DNA from: an uncultured Oscillospiraceae bacterium
Lineage (GTDB): Bacteria; Bacillota; Clostridia; Oscillospirales; Oscillospiraceae
Assembly: GCA_934569425.1 (NCBI GenBank)
Contig: CAKTKM010000005.1
Span: 1 to 27,632 of the forward strand
Direction: 5' to 3'
DNA: 27,632 nt
Under the pieces are notes generated by a model. That model saw nothing but the letters and a program-made list of their open reading frames with translations, had not been told where the DNA came from and did no database searches. Positions 15,801 to 24,064 of the stretch are shown piece by piece (the stretch's first letter is position 1; every line of letters starts with the position of its first letter). The position numbers were made by a program, and so were the translations under genes.

Positions 15801-16517
15801 TTATTTCAGTATGCTGTTTTTTTCCATGTCCAGATAGGCACGGAACAGCGCAAAATCATCTTTTGTGGTGAGCTTGATATTTTTCTCGGAGCCGGCCGCA
15901 AAGTATAGCCGGTGACCCAGTTCTACCATCAGCGTGTTGGCATAGGTGGCCGACTGGATACCGACGCCCGTTGCAAACGCCTCCCGATATGCATCCGCAA
16001 TGATACCGTAGCGGTACGCCTGCGGTGTAGACACTCTGCGCAGGGTGTCGCGCGGGATGTATTTCGTGGTGGTGAACTCATCGTCCTTTACGAATATCTG
16101 CTCGTTATACGGCAGCGAGGTGACGCCGTTTCCGTACTGGCGGCATTTCACGATCACATCGTCCAGAACAAAATCCTCTACCATGGGGCGTATACCGTCA
16201 TGGATGACGAGAATATCCTCCGCGCCGCAGACATCGGACAGATTCTCGATGCCGTTGCGAATGGATTCCTGGGCCGTGCTGCCGCCGGAAATGACCCACT
16301 TCAGCTTGTCAATGCCAAACTGCTTGGCGTTTGCCCACAGTACCTCGTGCCAGCCGTCAAGGCAAACGACCTCGATGGCGTCGATCTGGGGATTGCGCTG
16401 GAATCCCTCCAATGTATAGATGATGACCGGCTTATCGTGTATGTGCAGGAACTGCTTGGGAATGTCCTGCTGCATTCGCTGTCCGCTGCCGCCGGCAATG
16501 ATTAATGCTACGTTCAT
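15801..16517 (-). CDS. IspD/TarI-family cytidylyltransferase (probably polyol-phosphate type)
   Basis: 238 residues. The start ALIIAGGSGQRMQQDIPKQF is the CTP-binding loop of the IspD/TarI family, followed by GGSTAQESIRNGI, VIHDGIRPMVEDFVLDD, IPRDTLRRVSTPQAYRYG and the ending IKLTTKDDFALF. The FL after PKQ and the neighbourhood (TagF-like polymerase, SDR, TagGH exporter) favour a TarI-like role such as CDP-ribitol or another CDP-polyol/sugar, over a second IspD for isoprenoids. A partner reductase of the TarJ type is not in the window. Preceded by GGAGGAG. Confidence 0.87.
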   Translation of the reverse strand: MNVALIIAGGSGQRMQQDIPKQFLHIHDKPVIIYTLEGFQRNPQIDAIEVVCLDGWHEVLWANAKQFGIDKLKWVISGGSTAQESIRNGIENLSDVCGAEDILVIHDGIRPMVEDFVLDDVIVKCRQYGNGVTSLPYNEQIFVKDDEFTTTKYIPRDTLRRVSTPQAYRYGIIADAYREAFATGVGIQSATYANTLMVELGHRLYFAAGSEKNIKLTTKDDFALFRAYLDMEKNSILK

Positions 16518-16541
16518 AATGCTCCTCCTTCGCTCGGGCCG

Positions 16542-17534
16542 TCAGGGCCTGAAAAACTCACTGTTCGTGTAGAGCCGATGCACACCGTTGCTGGTTTTCT
16601 TTACACCGCCGTTGGTATTGACGATCTGCGTGTACACCTTGCGCCATTTGCGGCGCATGCTCTCCAGCAGCGCCTCGCGCTGGTAGGTCTGCTGTACCGT
16701 CTTGTTGTCCAGCAGTGTATAGAACAATTTCTGCAGCTCGGCCAGGGCCGCCTTTTGGTAGGCGGAATTGCCCTTTTTCCAGTTGTTTACCGCCCACGTC
16801 ACCTCGGTTTGCATCGGGGTCAGCGTAGTCCCCAGATACTTCTGGTAGGACGCTTTCAACATGTGCCTGCCGATGGAGATATCTCTGTCCAGAAAGACGG
16901 CGGACGCGTTTTCCGCCCATCTCCGGTATTCAAACAGACTGGGTTCCCGGATATTCGCCAATTTCGTGTCCAGGCTCGCGCGGAAGAAGAAGTCAAAATC
17001 CTCCACGCCCTTCAGTGCCGGGTCATACCGCAGCCCCAGATCATTGATCCGTTGTGTACGCATCATTACGGTGGGGTGCTTGATCGGTACGCCAAAGAGG
17101 CAGGCAGTCCGGACGACCTCCGGATCCGAGGAGTTTTCCAAGATCCAGTCCGGTGAGTTCATGACCAACGGGATCACGCCGCACATATCGACATCGCGGT
17201 AAGTGTCCAGATACATGGCCTGCACGCGGAAGCGCTCCAGCCCGGAGACATCATCACCGTCCATGCGGGCAATATATTCACCGGTGGCATGATCAAGGCC
17301 CACGTTCAGCGAGGCCGCAATGCCCAAGCGTGAACCGCTGTTGGAGATGATGCGTATGCGGGGATCCCGGGAGGCATACTCCTCCAGCAGGTGGTGGCAC
17401 GCTTCTCCGTTGCCGTATTCTTCAACGATCAGGAACTCGAAGTCACCCATCGTTTGCTGCAGGATGCTGTCCATCGCCTCCGGGAGAAACTCCTCACCGT
17501 TGTAGATCGGCATCACGACAGAGATCTTTGGCAT
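16542..17534 (-). CDS. Family 2 glycosyltransferase
   Basis: 330 residues. An N-terminal GT-A domain begins ISVVMPIYNGEEFLPEAMDSIL and has DPRIRIISNSG, LNVGLDHATGEYIARMDGDD (the DxD-type metal site) and later FDFFFRASL. There are no membrane helices, so it acts in the cytoplasm on a lipid-linked acceptor. The aspartate usually expected after the third strand is a glutamate here (FLIVEEYGN rather than VDDGS); acidic function is kept. The start follows the TagF-like stop with a one-base gap (TGATATG), so both are made together. Donor and linkage are unknown. Confidence 0.9.
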   Translation of the reverse strand: MPKISVVMPIYNGEEFLPEAMDSILQQTMGDFEFLIVEEYGNGEACHHLLEEYASRDPRIRIISNSGSRLGIAASLNVGLDHATGEYIARMDGDDVSGLERFRVQAMYLDTYRDVDMCGVIPLVMNSPDWILENSSDPEVVRTACLFGVPIKHPTVMMRTQRINDLGLRYDPALKGVEDFDFFFRASLDTKLANIREPSLFEYRRWAENASAVFLDRDISIGRHMLKASYQKYLGTTLTPMQTEVTWAVNNWKKGNSAYQKAALAELQKLFYTLLDNKTVQQTYQREALLESMRRKWRKVYTQIVNTNGGVKKTSNGVHRLYTNSEFFRP

Positions 17535-17535
17535 A

Positions 17536-19008
17536 TCACTTCACCTCCTCGGACAGCAGGCCCTTGACAAGGTCCTCCACAATGCGGCGGCCGCACTGCC
17601 CATCAAAGAACGGGACACACTGCGCCGCCGCCTGCCGCCGTGTCTCGCGCTTGTAGTCAAAGCCCTTTTCCACCACGAAGTCCAGAAAGAGCTTCATGTC
17701 GTAAAATTCGCTGCCCTGATAGTAGCTGTCGAAGATGGGCGCCACCGCGTCCAGCATCTGCTCTTTATACCACAGATTGGTCATGTACAGGGTGGGTTTA
17801 TCCAGTACGCAGGACTCGACCATCAGCGCCGAACGGTCGCCGATAATACAGTCCGCGGAGATGAGCGCGGGCATGTAGTTGGGCTCATCATACATATAAA
17901 CGTTAGGACATTCGGCCAGAAGCTGGAAAAACTCACGGGCCTGCTCCCCTGTGCCCAGGATATCGTGCTGTTCCACAAACTTGGGGTGAGGCCGGGCCAG
18001 CACAAAGAACCGGTCCTGCAGCTCCGGGAGATACTTTGCGAACTGGATGTAGTCATAAATACTGGTTTCGGGGACATCGGGTGTACCGTCCTTGGCGGGG
18101 AAGTGCATCTGCCAGAACACGATCTTCCGTCCAGCAGCCTGCTGACGCAGCGCAGGCGAGAGCAGATCGCCTTCGGAGTGCAGCGCATTGTAAATGATAT
18201 CGAATTTGGGATAGCCGGTGACCCGGACGGGGGCGGCGCCCTGTGCGGACTTCAGCCGGTGCGCGGTCTTCATCTGGGGCGAGAGCGTATACACGCGCCA
18301 CGGCGTCGCCAGGAACTTGTTGTTCGAGAATATGTAGTCGCTCCACACATCCTGCGAGTATTCAATGCCATAGGGCACATAGGCTATGCGGATGCCCAGA
18401 CTGCTCATGGCATCGCTTTTGAGGAAGTCGGGGCGGTGCGAGTCGTCCCACGGTGTCTGATAGATCATGATATGAGGTTCAAATTCCTCAAAATCAAATT
18501 CCTCGGCAGCCTCAAAGGGAATACCGGAGGCAATCAGAAATTCCCGCGCACCCTTCATCTGGTTCTTTTCCCGCTGCTCCCGGTCATACAGGAGGAAGCG
18601 GACATCAAATCGCTCGTCATCCTTCAAAATCTCCCAGACGCTCTGGAAGGAGGGCCAGCAGGAGGGGATCTGGAACAGGTAGACCAACCGGATCTTCTCA
18701 CCGTCGTGATAGGGGATGCGGTTTGCCTTCGCCAGCAGTTCCGTCAGATACCGGTTGGTGCGGGAATTGTCGGAAAGCTTTTTCTCGACGCGTTTGAAAC
18801 GTTCCCACGTCCAGTGTTCCACAGATTTGTCCATGTATTTGTACGCCGTTCGCAGCAGCACCACCATCAGATATTGCAGAGGCAGTGTCACCACATGGGC
18901 ACTTTTTTTTATGATTTTTTTGACCCGCGCGCCGGGGGTGGGGTTGTTTACAAGAAAACGGTCCCACCTCTCACGGCAGCGCGCCGCGATGTTTTTCTCT
19001 CCAGACAT
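17536..19008 (-). CDS. CDP-glycerol glycerophosphotransferase family protein (TagF/TarL-like)
   Basis: 490 residues. Enzymes of this family (PF04464) move a polyol phosphate from CDP-glycerol or CDP-ribitol to a growing teichoic-acid chain. Motifs: VPYGIEYSQD (about 211-220), RVTGYPKFD (262-270), ARPHPKF (338-344), and the late GDRSALMVES (390-399), which stands where family members have the TDYSS-type donor-binding motif. The N-terminal about 60 residues are basic with a short hydrophobic stretch (VVTLPLQYLMVVLL), suiting membrane association. Together with the cytidylyltransferase it makes a polyol- or sugar-phosphate backbone or side group likely. It could also act once as a primase or side-group transferase. 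Confidence 0.88.
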   Translation of the reverse strand: MSGEKNIAARCRERWDRFLVNNPTPGARVKKIIKKSAHVVTLPLQYLMVVLLRTAYKYMDKSVEHWTWERFKRVEKKLSDNSRTNRYLTELLAKANRIPYHDGEKIRLVYLFQIPSCWPSFQSVWEILKDDERFDVRFLLYDREQREKNQMKGAREFLIASGIPFEAAEEFDFEEFEPHIMIYQTPWDDSHRPDFLKSDAMSSLGIRIAYVPYGIEYSQDVWSDYIFSNNKFLATPWRVYTLSPQMKTAHRLKSAQGAAPVRVTGYPKFDIIYNALHSEGDLLSPALRQQAAGRKIVFWQMHFPAKDGTPDVPETSIYDYIQFAKYLPELQDRFFVLARPHPKFVEQHDILGTGEQAREFFQLLAECPNVYMYDEPNYMPALISADCIIGDRSALMVESCVLDKPTLYMTNLWYKEQMLDAVAPIFDSYYQGSEFYDMKLFLDFVVEKGFDYKRETRRQAAAQCVPFFDGQCGRRIVEDLVKGLLSEEVK

Positions 19009-19044
19009 ACAGAAACCCCTTACTAACTTTTTTGTGGCAGTGCG

Positions 19045-19638
19045 TTATTTTTTCAGATGATCCTTTCCACACAGATACTTGTAGAACATGCTCATCATCA
19101 GGTGGTCGAAGATCATGTGGATGTCCTCGGTGACCTGCATGCTCATCACCGGCGCGTGCAGCGAGATGTCGCACAGCTCCTTGAGCTTGCCGCCGGTATA
19201 GCCGGTGATGCCGATGACCTTGCAGCCCTGAGCCTTGGCGTATTCCACGGCGTTGAGCACGTTTTTGGAGTTGCCGCTGCCGGAAATGGCCACCAGCACG
19301 TCGTTGGGCTCCAGATTGCCCCGGAGCTGGAAGCGGAATACCTCCTCATAGCCAATGTCGTTGGCAATGGCCAGCATGGTGGCCACGTTGTCGTTGAGGC
19401 AGTGGAACCGGAACGGCACCTCGATGTACTCGGAAACGCCCTTGTTGAAGTCGTTCTGGAAGTGGGAGGCAGTGGCGGCGCTGCCGCCGTTGCCGCAGAT
19501 ATAGATGCGTCCCTTCTTCAGCCGCGTCTCGTCCAGAAAGTTCAGGCACTCGTTGATGGCGTCCACGTCCAGCTGCCCCAGGATCTGCTGCTCCAGCGCG
19601 ATGTACTCGCGAATGTCCTTTGTATAGTCCATAATCAA
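19045..19638 (-). CDS. gmhA: Sedoheptulose-7-phosphate isomerase (phosphoheptose isomerase, SIS domain)
   Basis: Converts sedoheptulose 7-phosphate to D-glycero-D-manno-heptose 7-phosphate, the first step of heptose synthesis. The 197-residue SIS-domain protein shows GRIYICGNGGSAATASHFQNDF, LAISGSGNSKNV (as VAISGSGNSKNV), GITGYTGG and VTEDIHMIFDHLMM, as in GmhA, including the Zn-associated Glu/His segment. Start overlaps the upstream fused gene stop (ATGA). The set of neighbours (kinase, phosphatase, nucleotidyltransferase) makes the heptose role secure. It is the last gene of the heptose block before the TagF-like gene. Confidence 0.93.
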   Translation of the reverse strand: MIMDYTKDIREYIALEQQILGQLDVDAINECLNFLDETRLKKGRIYICGNGGSAATASHFQNDFNKGVSEYIEVPFRFHCLNDNVATMLAIANDIGYEEVFRFQLRGNLEPNDVLVAISGSGNSKNVLNAVEYAKAQGCKVIGITGYTGGKLKELCDISLHAPVMSMQVTEDIHMIFDHLMMSMFYKYLCGKDHLKK

Positions 19639-20936
19639 CCTCCGATGATCTGTTTCACGACGTCCAGCAGATCTGCGCCGGTGCGCTGGGGCTGCACGTC
19701 ATATTTTCCGTCTTTTCCGGCCTCGCCCGTGAGGACGAGGGCTGTATGGGTGCCGGCGTTGAGGCCGGTCTGTATATCCACGGTGGTGTCGCCCACCATC
19801 CACGACTGCGCCAGGTCGATGTTGTACGCCTCCGCGCAGGCGGTGAGCATACCGGTGTCCGGCTTGCGGCAGCGGCAGGGGATCTTGTAGGCGGGGTTCT
19901 CCTCCGGATAGCCCTTGTCGGGGTGATGGGGGCAGAACACGATGCCGTCCAGATACGCGCCCTCCTGTCCCAGCAGGGTGGCGAGCTTGCGGTGGATCTC
20001 CTCCACATCCGCCATGCCGCACATGCCGCGGGCCACCACCGGCTGGTTGGTGGCCACGATGGCCAGATAGCCGGAGCGGTTCAGCAGGCGGATGGCCTCT
20101 GCCGCACAGGGCTCCAGCTCCAGCTGCTCCGGGCTGGAGATCAGGCCGCGATAGCGGTTCACCGTGCCGTCCCGGTCCAGGAAAACGCACTTCTGCTTCT
20201 TCTCCAGGTTGCGGGCCGACACCACGCCGGTCTCCAGCTCTGCGGCGGCAGCGGCGATGCGCTCCGGCGTGCCCACGTCCTTGATGTACTCCGGGGACAT
20301 ATAGGCGTACACGGCGCCGCCCTGCCGGGCCAGTGGCCAGAGCACCTGCTTTTCAAGGTCGGTCTTTTCGCCGCGGGGAATGCGGCTGCACAGCCGCCTG
20401 TTCACCATATAGAAGCCGGCGTTGACGCAGTTGTCGTACCAGTCCGTCCGCTCCTCCGTCTTGGGCAGGAAACCGCATACCCGCTGGTCCTCGTCCCGCA
20501 GGACGATGTCCGAGTCGAAGGGATGGGAGTTGGGGTGGACGAACAGCGTGGCCTCCGCCTGCTTCTCCCGATGGAACGCCAGCATCCGGGGGATGCTGAT
20601 GTCGAAAATGGTGTCGCCGAACACCAGCAGGAAGTCCTCCTCCAGCCGGTCGGCGATCTCCGCCAGCGCGCCGGCGGTGCCGAGGGGCTGTTCCTCCCGG
20701 TAGTAGCCGATGTGGACGCCGAAAGCGGCGCCGTCCCCGAAAAAGGCCTCGATCTTCTCACCCAGGTAGCCGGTGATGAGGAGGATGTCCGTCACACCGC
20801 TGCGCCGCAGCGTCTCGATCTGCCACTGCAGGATGGGCTTGCCGGCGATGGGTGCCATGGGCTTGGGGATCTCATCGTTGGTAATGGCGCGCAGGCGGGT
20901 GCCCTTGCCGCCGGCCATAATGACCGCCTGCATCAC
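19635..20936 (-). CDS. Fused heptose-1-phosphate guanylyltransferase and heptose-bisphosphate phosphatase (HddC-GmhB)
   Basis: 433 residues with two enzymes in one chain. Residues 1-about 235 are a nucleotidyltransferase: VIMAGGKGTRLRAIT, IPKPMAPIAGKPILQWQIE, LLVFGDTIFD, VNAGFYMVNR. Residues about 248-433 are a HAD phosphatase of the GmhB type: FLDRDGTVN with nucleophile Asp254 and Asp256, ATNQPVVARG, the zinc loop CPHHPDKG...CRCRKPD (Cys335, His337, Cys354, Cys356), and MVGDTTVDI. The phosphatase removes C7 phosphate from heptose 1,7-bisphosphate and the first domain then makes GDP-heptose. The GDP assignment rests on the pairing with HddA; the sequence alone does not prove the nucleotide. 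Both start and stop overlap neighbours (ATGA). Confidence 0.9.
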   Translation of the reverse strand: MMQAVIMAGGKGTRLRAITNDEIPKPMAPIAGKPILQWQIETLRRSGVTDILLITGYLGEKIEAFFGDGAAFGVHIGYYREEQPLGTAGALAEIADRLEEDFLLVFGDTIFDISIPRMLAFHREKQAEATLFVHPNSHPFDSDIVLRDEDQRVCGFLPKTEERTDWYDNCVNAGFYMVNRRLCSRIPRGEKTDLEKQVLWPLARQGGAVYAYMSPEYIKDVGTPERIAAAAAELETGVVSARNLEKKQKCVFLDRDGTVNRYRGLISSPEQLELEPCAAEAIRLLNRSGYLAIVATNQPVVARGMCGMADVEEIHRKLATLLGQEGAYLDGIVFCPHHPDKGYPEENPAYKIPCRCRKPDTGMLTACAEAYNIDLAQSWMVGDTTVDIQTGLNAGTHTALVLTGEAGKDGKYDVQPQRTGADLLDVVKQIIGG

Positions 20937-21865
20937 AGAACGGCCTCCACCGTCTTGGCAACCGCCTCGTCGCTGGTCATGGAGGTGCTCCAGCCGGCGG
21001 CGTGGATCTTATCCAGATTGTAGGCGAACACGGGGACATCACCCTTCCAGCCGCCCCGTCCACCGGTATACTCGAAGGGGATGCCGGTCAGGCCCATCTT
21101 CTCACAGACGATCTCCGCGATGCGCTTGACGGAGGACTGGGTCTCCACGCCTACGTTGTACAGCGTCACGCCCTTGCCCGCATCCTTGAAGTGCATGATG
21201 GCGTCCACCAGATCCAGCACATAGATATACGGCTTGGTCTGGGTGCCGTCGCCCAGGATCCGCAGGTGGGAGGGGTCAGCCTTCAGCCGCTTGACGAAGT
21301 CGAAGATGACGCCGTGGGTCAGCCGGGGGCCGATCACGTTGGGGAACCGGAACACCAGCACCTCCAGGTCGTTCATATAGGCGTAGGCGGAGATAGCGGC
21401 CTCGGAGCCCAGCTTGCAGCCGCCGTAGTAGGAGATGGGGCGCAGCGCCACGGCATCCTCCGACACCTCGCGGCCCATCTGCTCGCCGTAAACGGCGGAG
21501 GTGGACGCGAAGAACAGCTTTTTCACACCGTTGATCCGCATGGCCTCCAGCAGCGAGAACGTGGTGGAGTAGGTGTTGTGGTATTCGATGGCCGGGTCGT
21601 TGGCGCTGGCCTGGATGTCGGAATTGGCGGCCAGATGGAACACATAGTCCACCTGCTCGGCCCGGAAGATATCGTTGACGGCGGCGAAGTCCGCCAGATC
21701 CTGCTCATACAGCTTGAAGTGCGGGTTGCCCTGCAGATGGGCGATATTGGCCTTTGTGCCGATGAAATAGTTGTCCACGCAGACAACGTCGTGGCCCTCG
21801 GCCAGGAGGGCGTCGATGAGGTGACTGCCGATGAATCCGGCGCCGCCGGCTACCAGTGCTTTCAT
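20933..21865 (-). CDS. NAD-dependent sugar epimerase/dehydratase (extended SDR)
   Basis: 310 residues. Nucleotide motif GGAGFIGSH at the start, HLAANSDI, a catalytic ASTSAVYG, YYGGCK (Tyr-x-x-x-Lys), FRFPNVIGP and a late YNVGVETQSSV. It resembles UDP-glucose 4-epimerases and GDP-sugar dehydratases. Because it lies inside the heptose block between hddA and the fused hddC-gmhB, it may modify GDP-heptose (for example toward a deoxy-heptose or an epimer) or supply another sugar to the same glycan. No second reductase or epimerase for a full 6-deoxyheptose route is adjacent. Confidence 0.9.
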   Translation of the reverse strand: MKALVAGGAGFIGSHLIDALLAEGHDVVCVDNYFIGTKANIAHLQGNPHFKLYEQDLADFAAVNDIFRAEQVDYVFHLAANSDIQASANDPAIEYHNTYSTTFSLLEAMRINGVKKLFFASTSAVYGEQMGREVSEDAVALRPISYYGGCKLGSEAAISAYAYMNDLEVLVFRFPNVIGPRLTHGVIFDFVKRLKADPSHLRILGDGTQTKPYIYVLDLVDAIMHFKDAGKGVTLYNVGVETQSSVKRIAEIVCEKMGLTGIPFEYTGGRGGWKGDVPVFAYNLDKIHAAGWSTSMTSDEAVAKTVEAVL

Positions 21866-21877
21866 GCTCTTTCTCCT

Positions 21878-22864
21878 TTAATCCCAGTATTTGTCGCCGA
21901 TATAGGCCACAGAGGTGCCGTCCTTCTCGAAGGAGAAGGGGAATTCCTTCTTGCGCAGGGCCACGCGCAGGCGCTCCTGCTTGTCCGGCTCGCAGTAGAA
22001 CAGCAGGAACCCGCCGCCGCCGGCGCCCAGCAGCTTGCCGCCCAGCGCGCCGTTGGCCATGGCCGTCTCATAGGCCTCGTCAATGGCCGGGTTGGAGATG
22101 CCGCTGGCCAGCGTCCGCTTCAGCTTCCAGCCCTCGTTCAGCAGGTCGCCGAAGCCGGAGATGTCATCCCGCTCCAGCGCCGTGCGCATATCCTCCGCCA
22201 GCGCGCACATCTGCCGCAGGTTGGCGGTCTTGTCCGAGGAGCTCATGTTTTTCTTCTGCTCCGACAGGATGGCGTTGGCCGAGCGGACATCGCCGGTATA
22301 GAACATCATCAGGTTCTGCTGGAGACGGCGGTACGTCTCCGGCTTCATCATGACCGGGGCCACGGACACCGTGCCGTCCCGGTGGAAACGGATGAAATTC
22401 AGGCCGCCGTAGGCCGCCGCGTACTGGTCCTGCTTGCCGATGGGACTGCCCAGCTTTTCGATCTCGACGCGGCAGGCCCGCTCCGCGATCTCGCCCTTGG
22501 ACATGTACTTGCCCTGATAGCAGTTCAGTGTGTTGATCAGGCCCACCGTGAACGTGCTGGAGGAGCCGAGACCCGTGCCGCCGGGCACATCCGCCGTGGA
22601 GACGATCTCCACGCCGTGGAGCTTCCGCTCGTTCAGCACGCAGTTGAAGATGCGGTGCCGGATCTCGGACAGGTCGCTGACCAGTTCGTTTTCCGAGTAC
22701 TTCAGCAGCGTCTTGTTTTCGTCAAAGTACGGATGGATGGAGATATAGCAGTAGCGGTTGATGGAGGTGCTCAGCACGCAGCCGCCGTACTGTTCGTAAA
22801 AATCTGCCAGGTCACTTCCGCCGCCGGCAAAGCTGATGCGGAAGGGCGTTTTTGTCATGATCAT
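21878..22864 (-). CDS. hddA: D-glycero-alpha-D-manno-heptose 7-phosphate kinase
   Basis: GHMP-family kinase of 328 residues that phosphorylates heptose 7-phosphate at C1 in the GDP-heptose route. It begins TKTPFRISFAGGGSDLADFYEQYGG, the typical HddA start. The ATP loop is VPGGTGLGSSSTFTVGL, followed by GKQDQYAAAYGGLN and the C-terminal GALGGKLLGAGGGGFLLFY. Start overlaps the upstream glycosyltransferase stop (ATGA); a second in-frame ATG lies two codons in. This kinase marks the alpha-anomer (GDP) branch, not the HldE route to ADP-heptose. Confidence 0.93.
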   Translation of the reverse strand: MIMTKTPFRISFAGGGSDLADFYEQYGGCVLSTSINRYCYISIHPYFDENKTLLKYSENELVSDLSEIRHRIFNCVLNERKLHGVEIVSTADVPGGTGLGSSSTFTVGLINTLNCYQGKYMSKGEIAERACRVEIEKLGSPIGKQDQYAAAYGGLNFIRFHRDGTVSVAPVMMKPETYRRLQQNLMMFYTGDVRSANAILSEQKKNMSSSDKTANLRQMCALAEDMRTALERDDISGFGDLLNEGWKLKRTLASGISNPAIDEAYETAMANGALGGKLLGAGGGGFLLFYCEPDKQERLRVALRKKEFPFSFEKDGTSVAYIGDKYWD

Positions 22865-23877
22865 GTGATTTTCCCCTTTTTTACTTGTAGTCTGTGCCGG
22901 ATACTTTTGGTCGTGTGCAGGAGATAGGCTGTGGCCGGCAGGCCGATGAGCCGCAGCAAAAGGCGCAGAAGGCAGATATACCGGTCACTTCCCCCGGCAA
23001 GAACGTTCCGGGCATCGGCAAAAAGCTGTCGTCCCGCCGCTCTGTCCGCCGCCGGTATCTCGTAGATCTGCGCCATATTGAGAACATATTCAAACTGGAA
23101 CTGCGCCGTCACGCAGTCCGAATAGGGCAGCGCCGCCTCCCGCAGCCGCCGGATGGAGCGCTCCAGCACGAACACGGTATCCTCCAGACGGCGCAGGGTG
23201 GGCCTGTCCATCAGGGATGTGCCGCGCCCCACGGCGTAAAGGTAGTACGGGTCGTGGTAAAAAGCGGTGTCCGGCCGGGCCAGCAGGACGCTGGCGGTGT
23301 AATCCACATCCTCGCTCATCCGGTTTTCCAGAAACGTGATGCCGCTGCGCGTCAGAAAGTCGCGGCGGTAGATATACCGCCATACGTTCCAGAAGCATTT
23401 GTGCTGCCGCAGCATTTTTCCGATGTGCTCCACGCCCTGAAAATCACAGCCCTCGCCGATCTGGAACCACGGCTCCAGCTGCCCTGTGCGGCGATTGTCG
23501 TGGTAGAAGTCGAAAACGTACAAGTCCCGGGGGGCGGTGTCCTCCCGGATGCGCCGCAGCGCGCGGGTGAACAGCGCCGTATCCACCAGATCGTCGCTGT
23601 CGATGTATACGAGGTAGGTGCCCCGGGCCTCCCGCACCGCACAGTTGCGGGCGTTGGACAGGCCCCTGCCGTCCTGCCGCAGCAGGCGGATATTGGCGTG
23701 CCGGCGGACGTAGTGCTCCGCGATGGCGGTGCTCCCGTCGGAGGACTCGCCCAGCGAGAGGATGACCTCGTCCGCCGCCGTCAGTGCCGGCAGGGCGCTT
23801 TCCAGACAGGCGGAGAGATATGGCTCCACGTTGAAAACGGGGACGATCACGCTGAATGTCACTGCTTCCGGGGTCAA
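22861..23877 (-). CDS. Family 2 glycosyltransferase, first gene of the leftward cluster
   Basis: 338 residues. GT-A domain: FSVIVPVFNVEPYLSACLESAL, VILSLGESSDGS, GLSNARNCAVREARGTYLVYIDSDD with the DxD-type site, then a mostly helical C-terminal part that ends in a basic tail (HRLQVKKGKIT). No clear membrane helix. The best start by homology is a TTG at 23877 preceded at about 11 bases by AGGAAAGGG; an in-frame GTG at 23862 is an alternative, and there is no suitable ATG. It is the promoter-proximal gene before the heptose block, so it may transfer heptose (inference). Confidence 0.88.
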   Translation of the reverse strand: MTPEAVTFSVIVPVFNVEPYLSACLESALPALTAADEVILSLGESSDGSTAIAEHYVRRHANIRLLRQDGRGLSNARNCAVREARGTYLVYIDSDDLVDTALFTRALRRIREDTAPRDLYVFDFYHDNRRTGQLEPWFQIGEGCDFQGVEHIGKMLRQHKCFWNVWRYIYRRDFLTRSGITFLENRMSEDVDYTASVLLARPDTAFYHDPYYLYAVGRGTSLMDRPTLRRLEDTVFVLERSIRRLREAALPYSDCVTAQFQFEYVLNMAQIYEIPAADRAAGRQLFADARNVLAGGSDRYICLLRLLLRLIGLPATAYLLHTTKSIRHRLQVKKGKIT

Positions 23878-23922
23878 TGGGCGGCCATCCCTTTCCTGAT
23901 GTTTTTTTGCGGTTACATATTG

Positions 23923-23946
23923 CCAAAAAGTACACCTTTTGACAGT
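23923..23946 (+). repeat. Palindromic element, copy 1 (inverted relative to copy 2)
   Basis: Reads CCAAAAAGTACACCTTTTGA then CAG. It is itself an imperfect palindrome (CAAAA ... TTTTG) and differs from the reverse complement of copy 2 by one inserted base and one substitution near its left edge. A minus-strand TATACT overlaps its right end (23944-23949), where an operon promoter might sit. Confidence 0.75.
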
Positions 23947-24034
23947 ATAACCGACTATAAAAGAATATCATACATTCTTCACATTTGCAATAGACAGTGC
24001 GGAAATTTCACCACTGCATTCGGCGAAAATGCCC

Positions 24035-24064
24035 AGTATTTCCAACCCGACCTTTCTCTGTCAA
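24035..24064 (-). promoter_or_regulatory. Possible weak promoter of the glycan operon
   Basis: On the minus strand TTGACA (24059-24064, within palindrome copy 2) is followed after 18 bases by AATACT (24035-24040), a 4/6 match to TATAAT. It would give a leader of about 150 bases before the first glycosyltransferase, running through palindrome copy 1. The -10 is weak, so this is tentative. Confidence 0.3.

Noticed and set aside
21002..22927. Open frame of 641 codons on the plus strand, antisense to hddA and the epimerase gene
   Set aside because: It is the complement of two genes with clear family motifs; GC-rich codons make stops rare on the opposite strand, and its translation shows no recognisable domain.
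23944..23949. Minus-strand TATACT as -10 box of the glycan operon
   Set aside because: No acceptable -35 at 16-18 bases upstream; kept only as a remark beside the palindrome copy.
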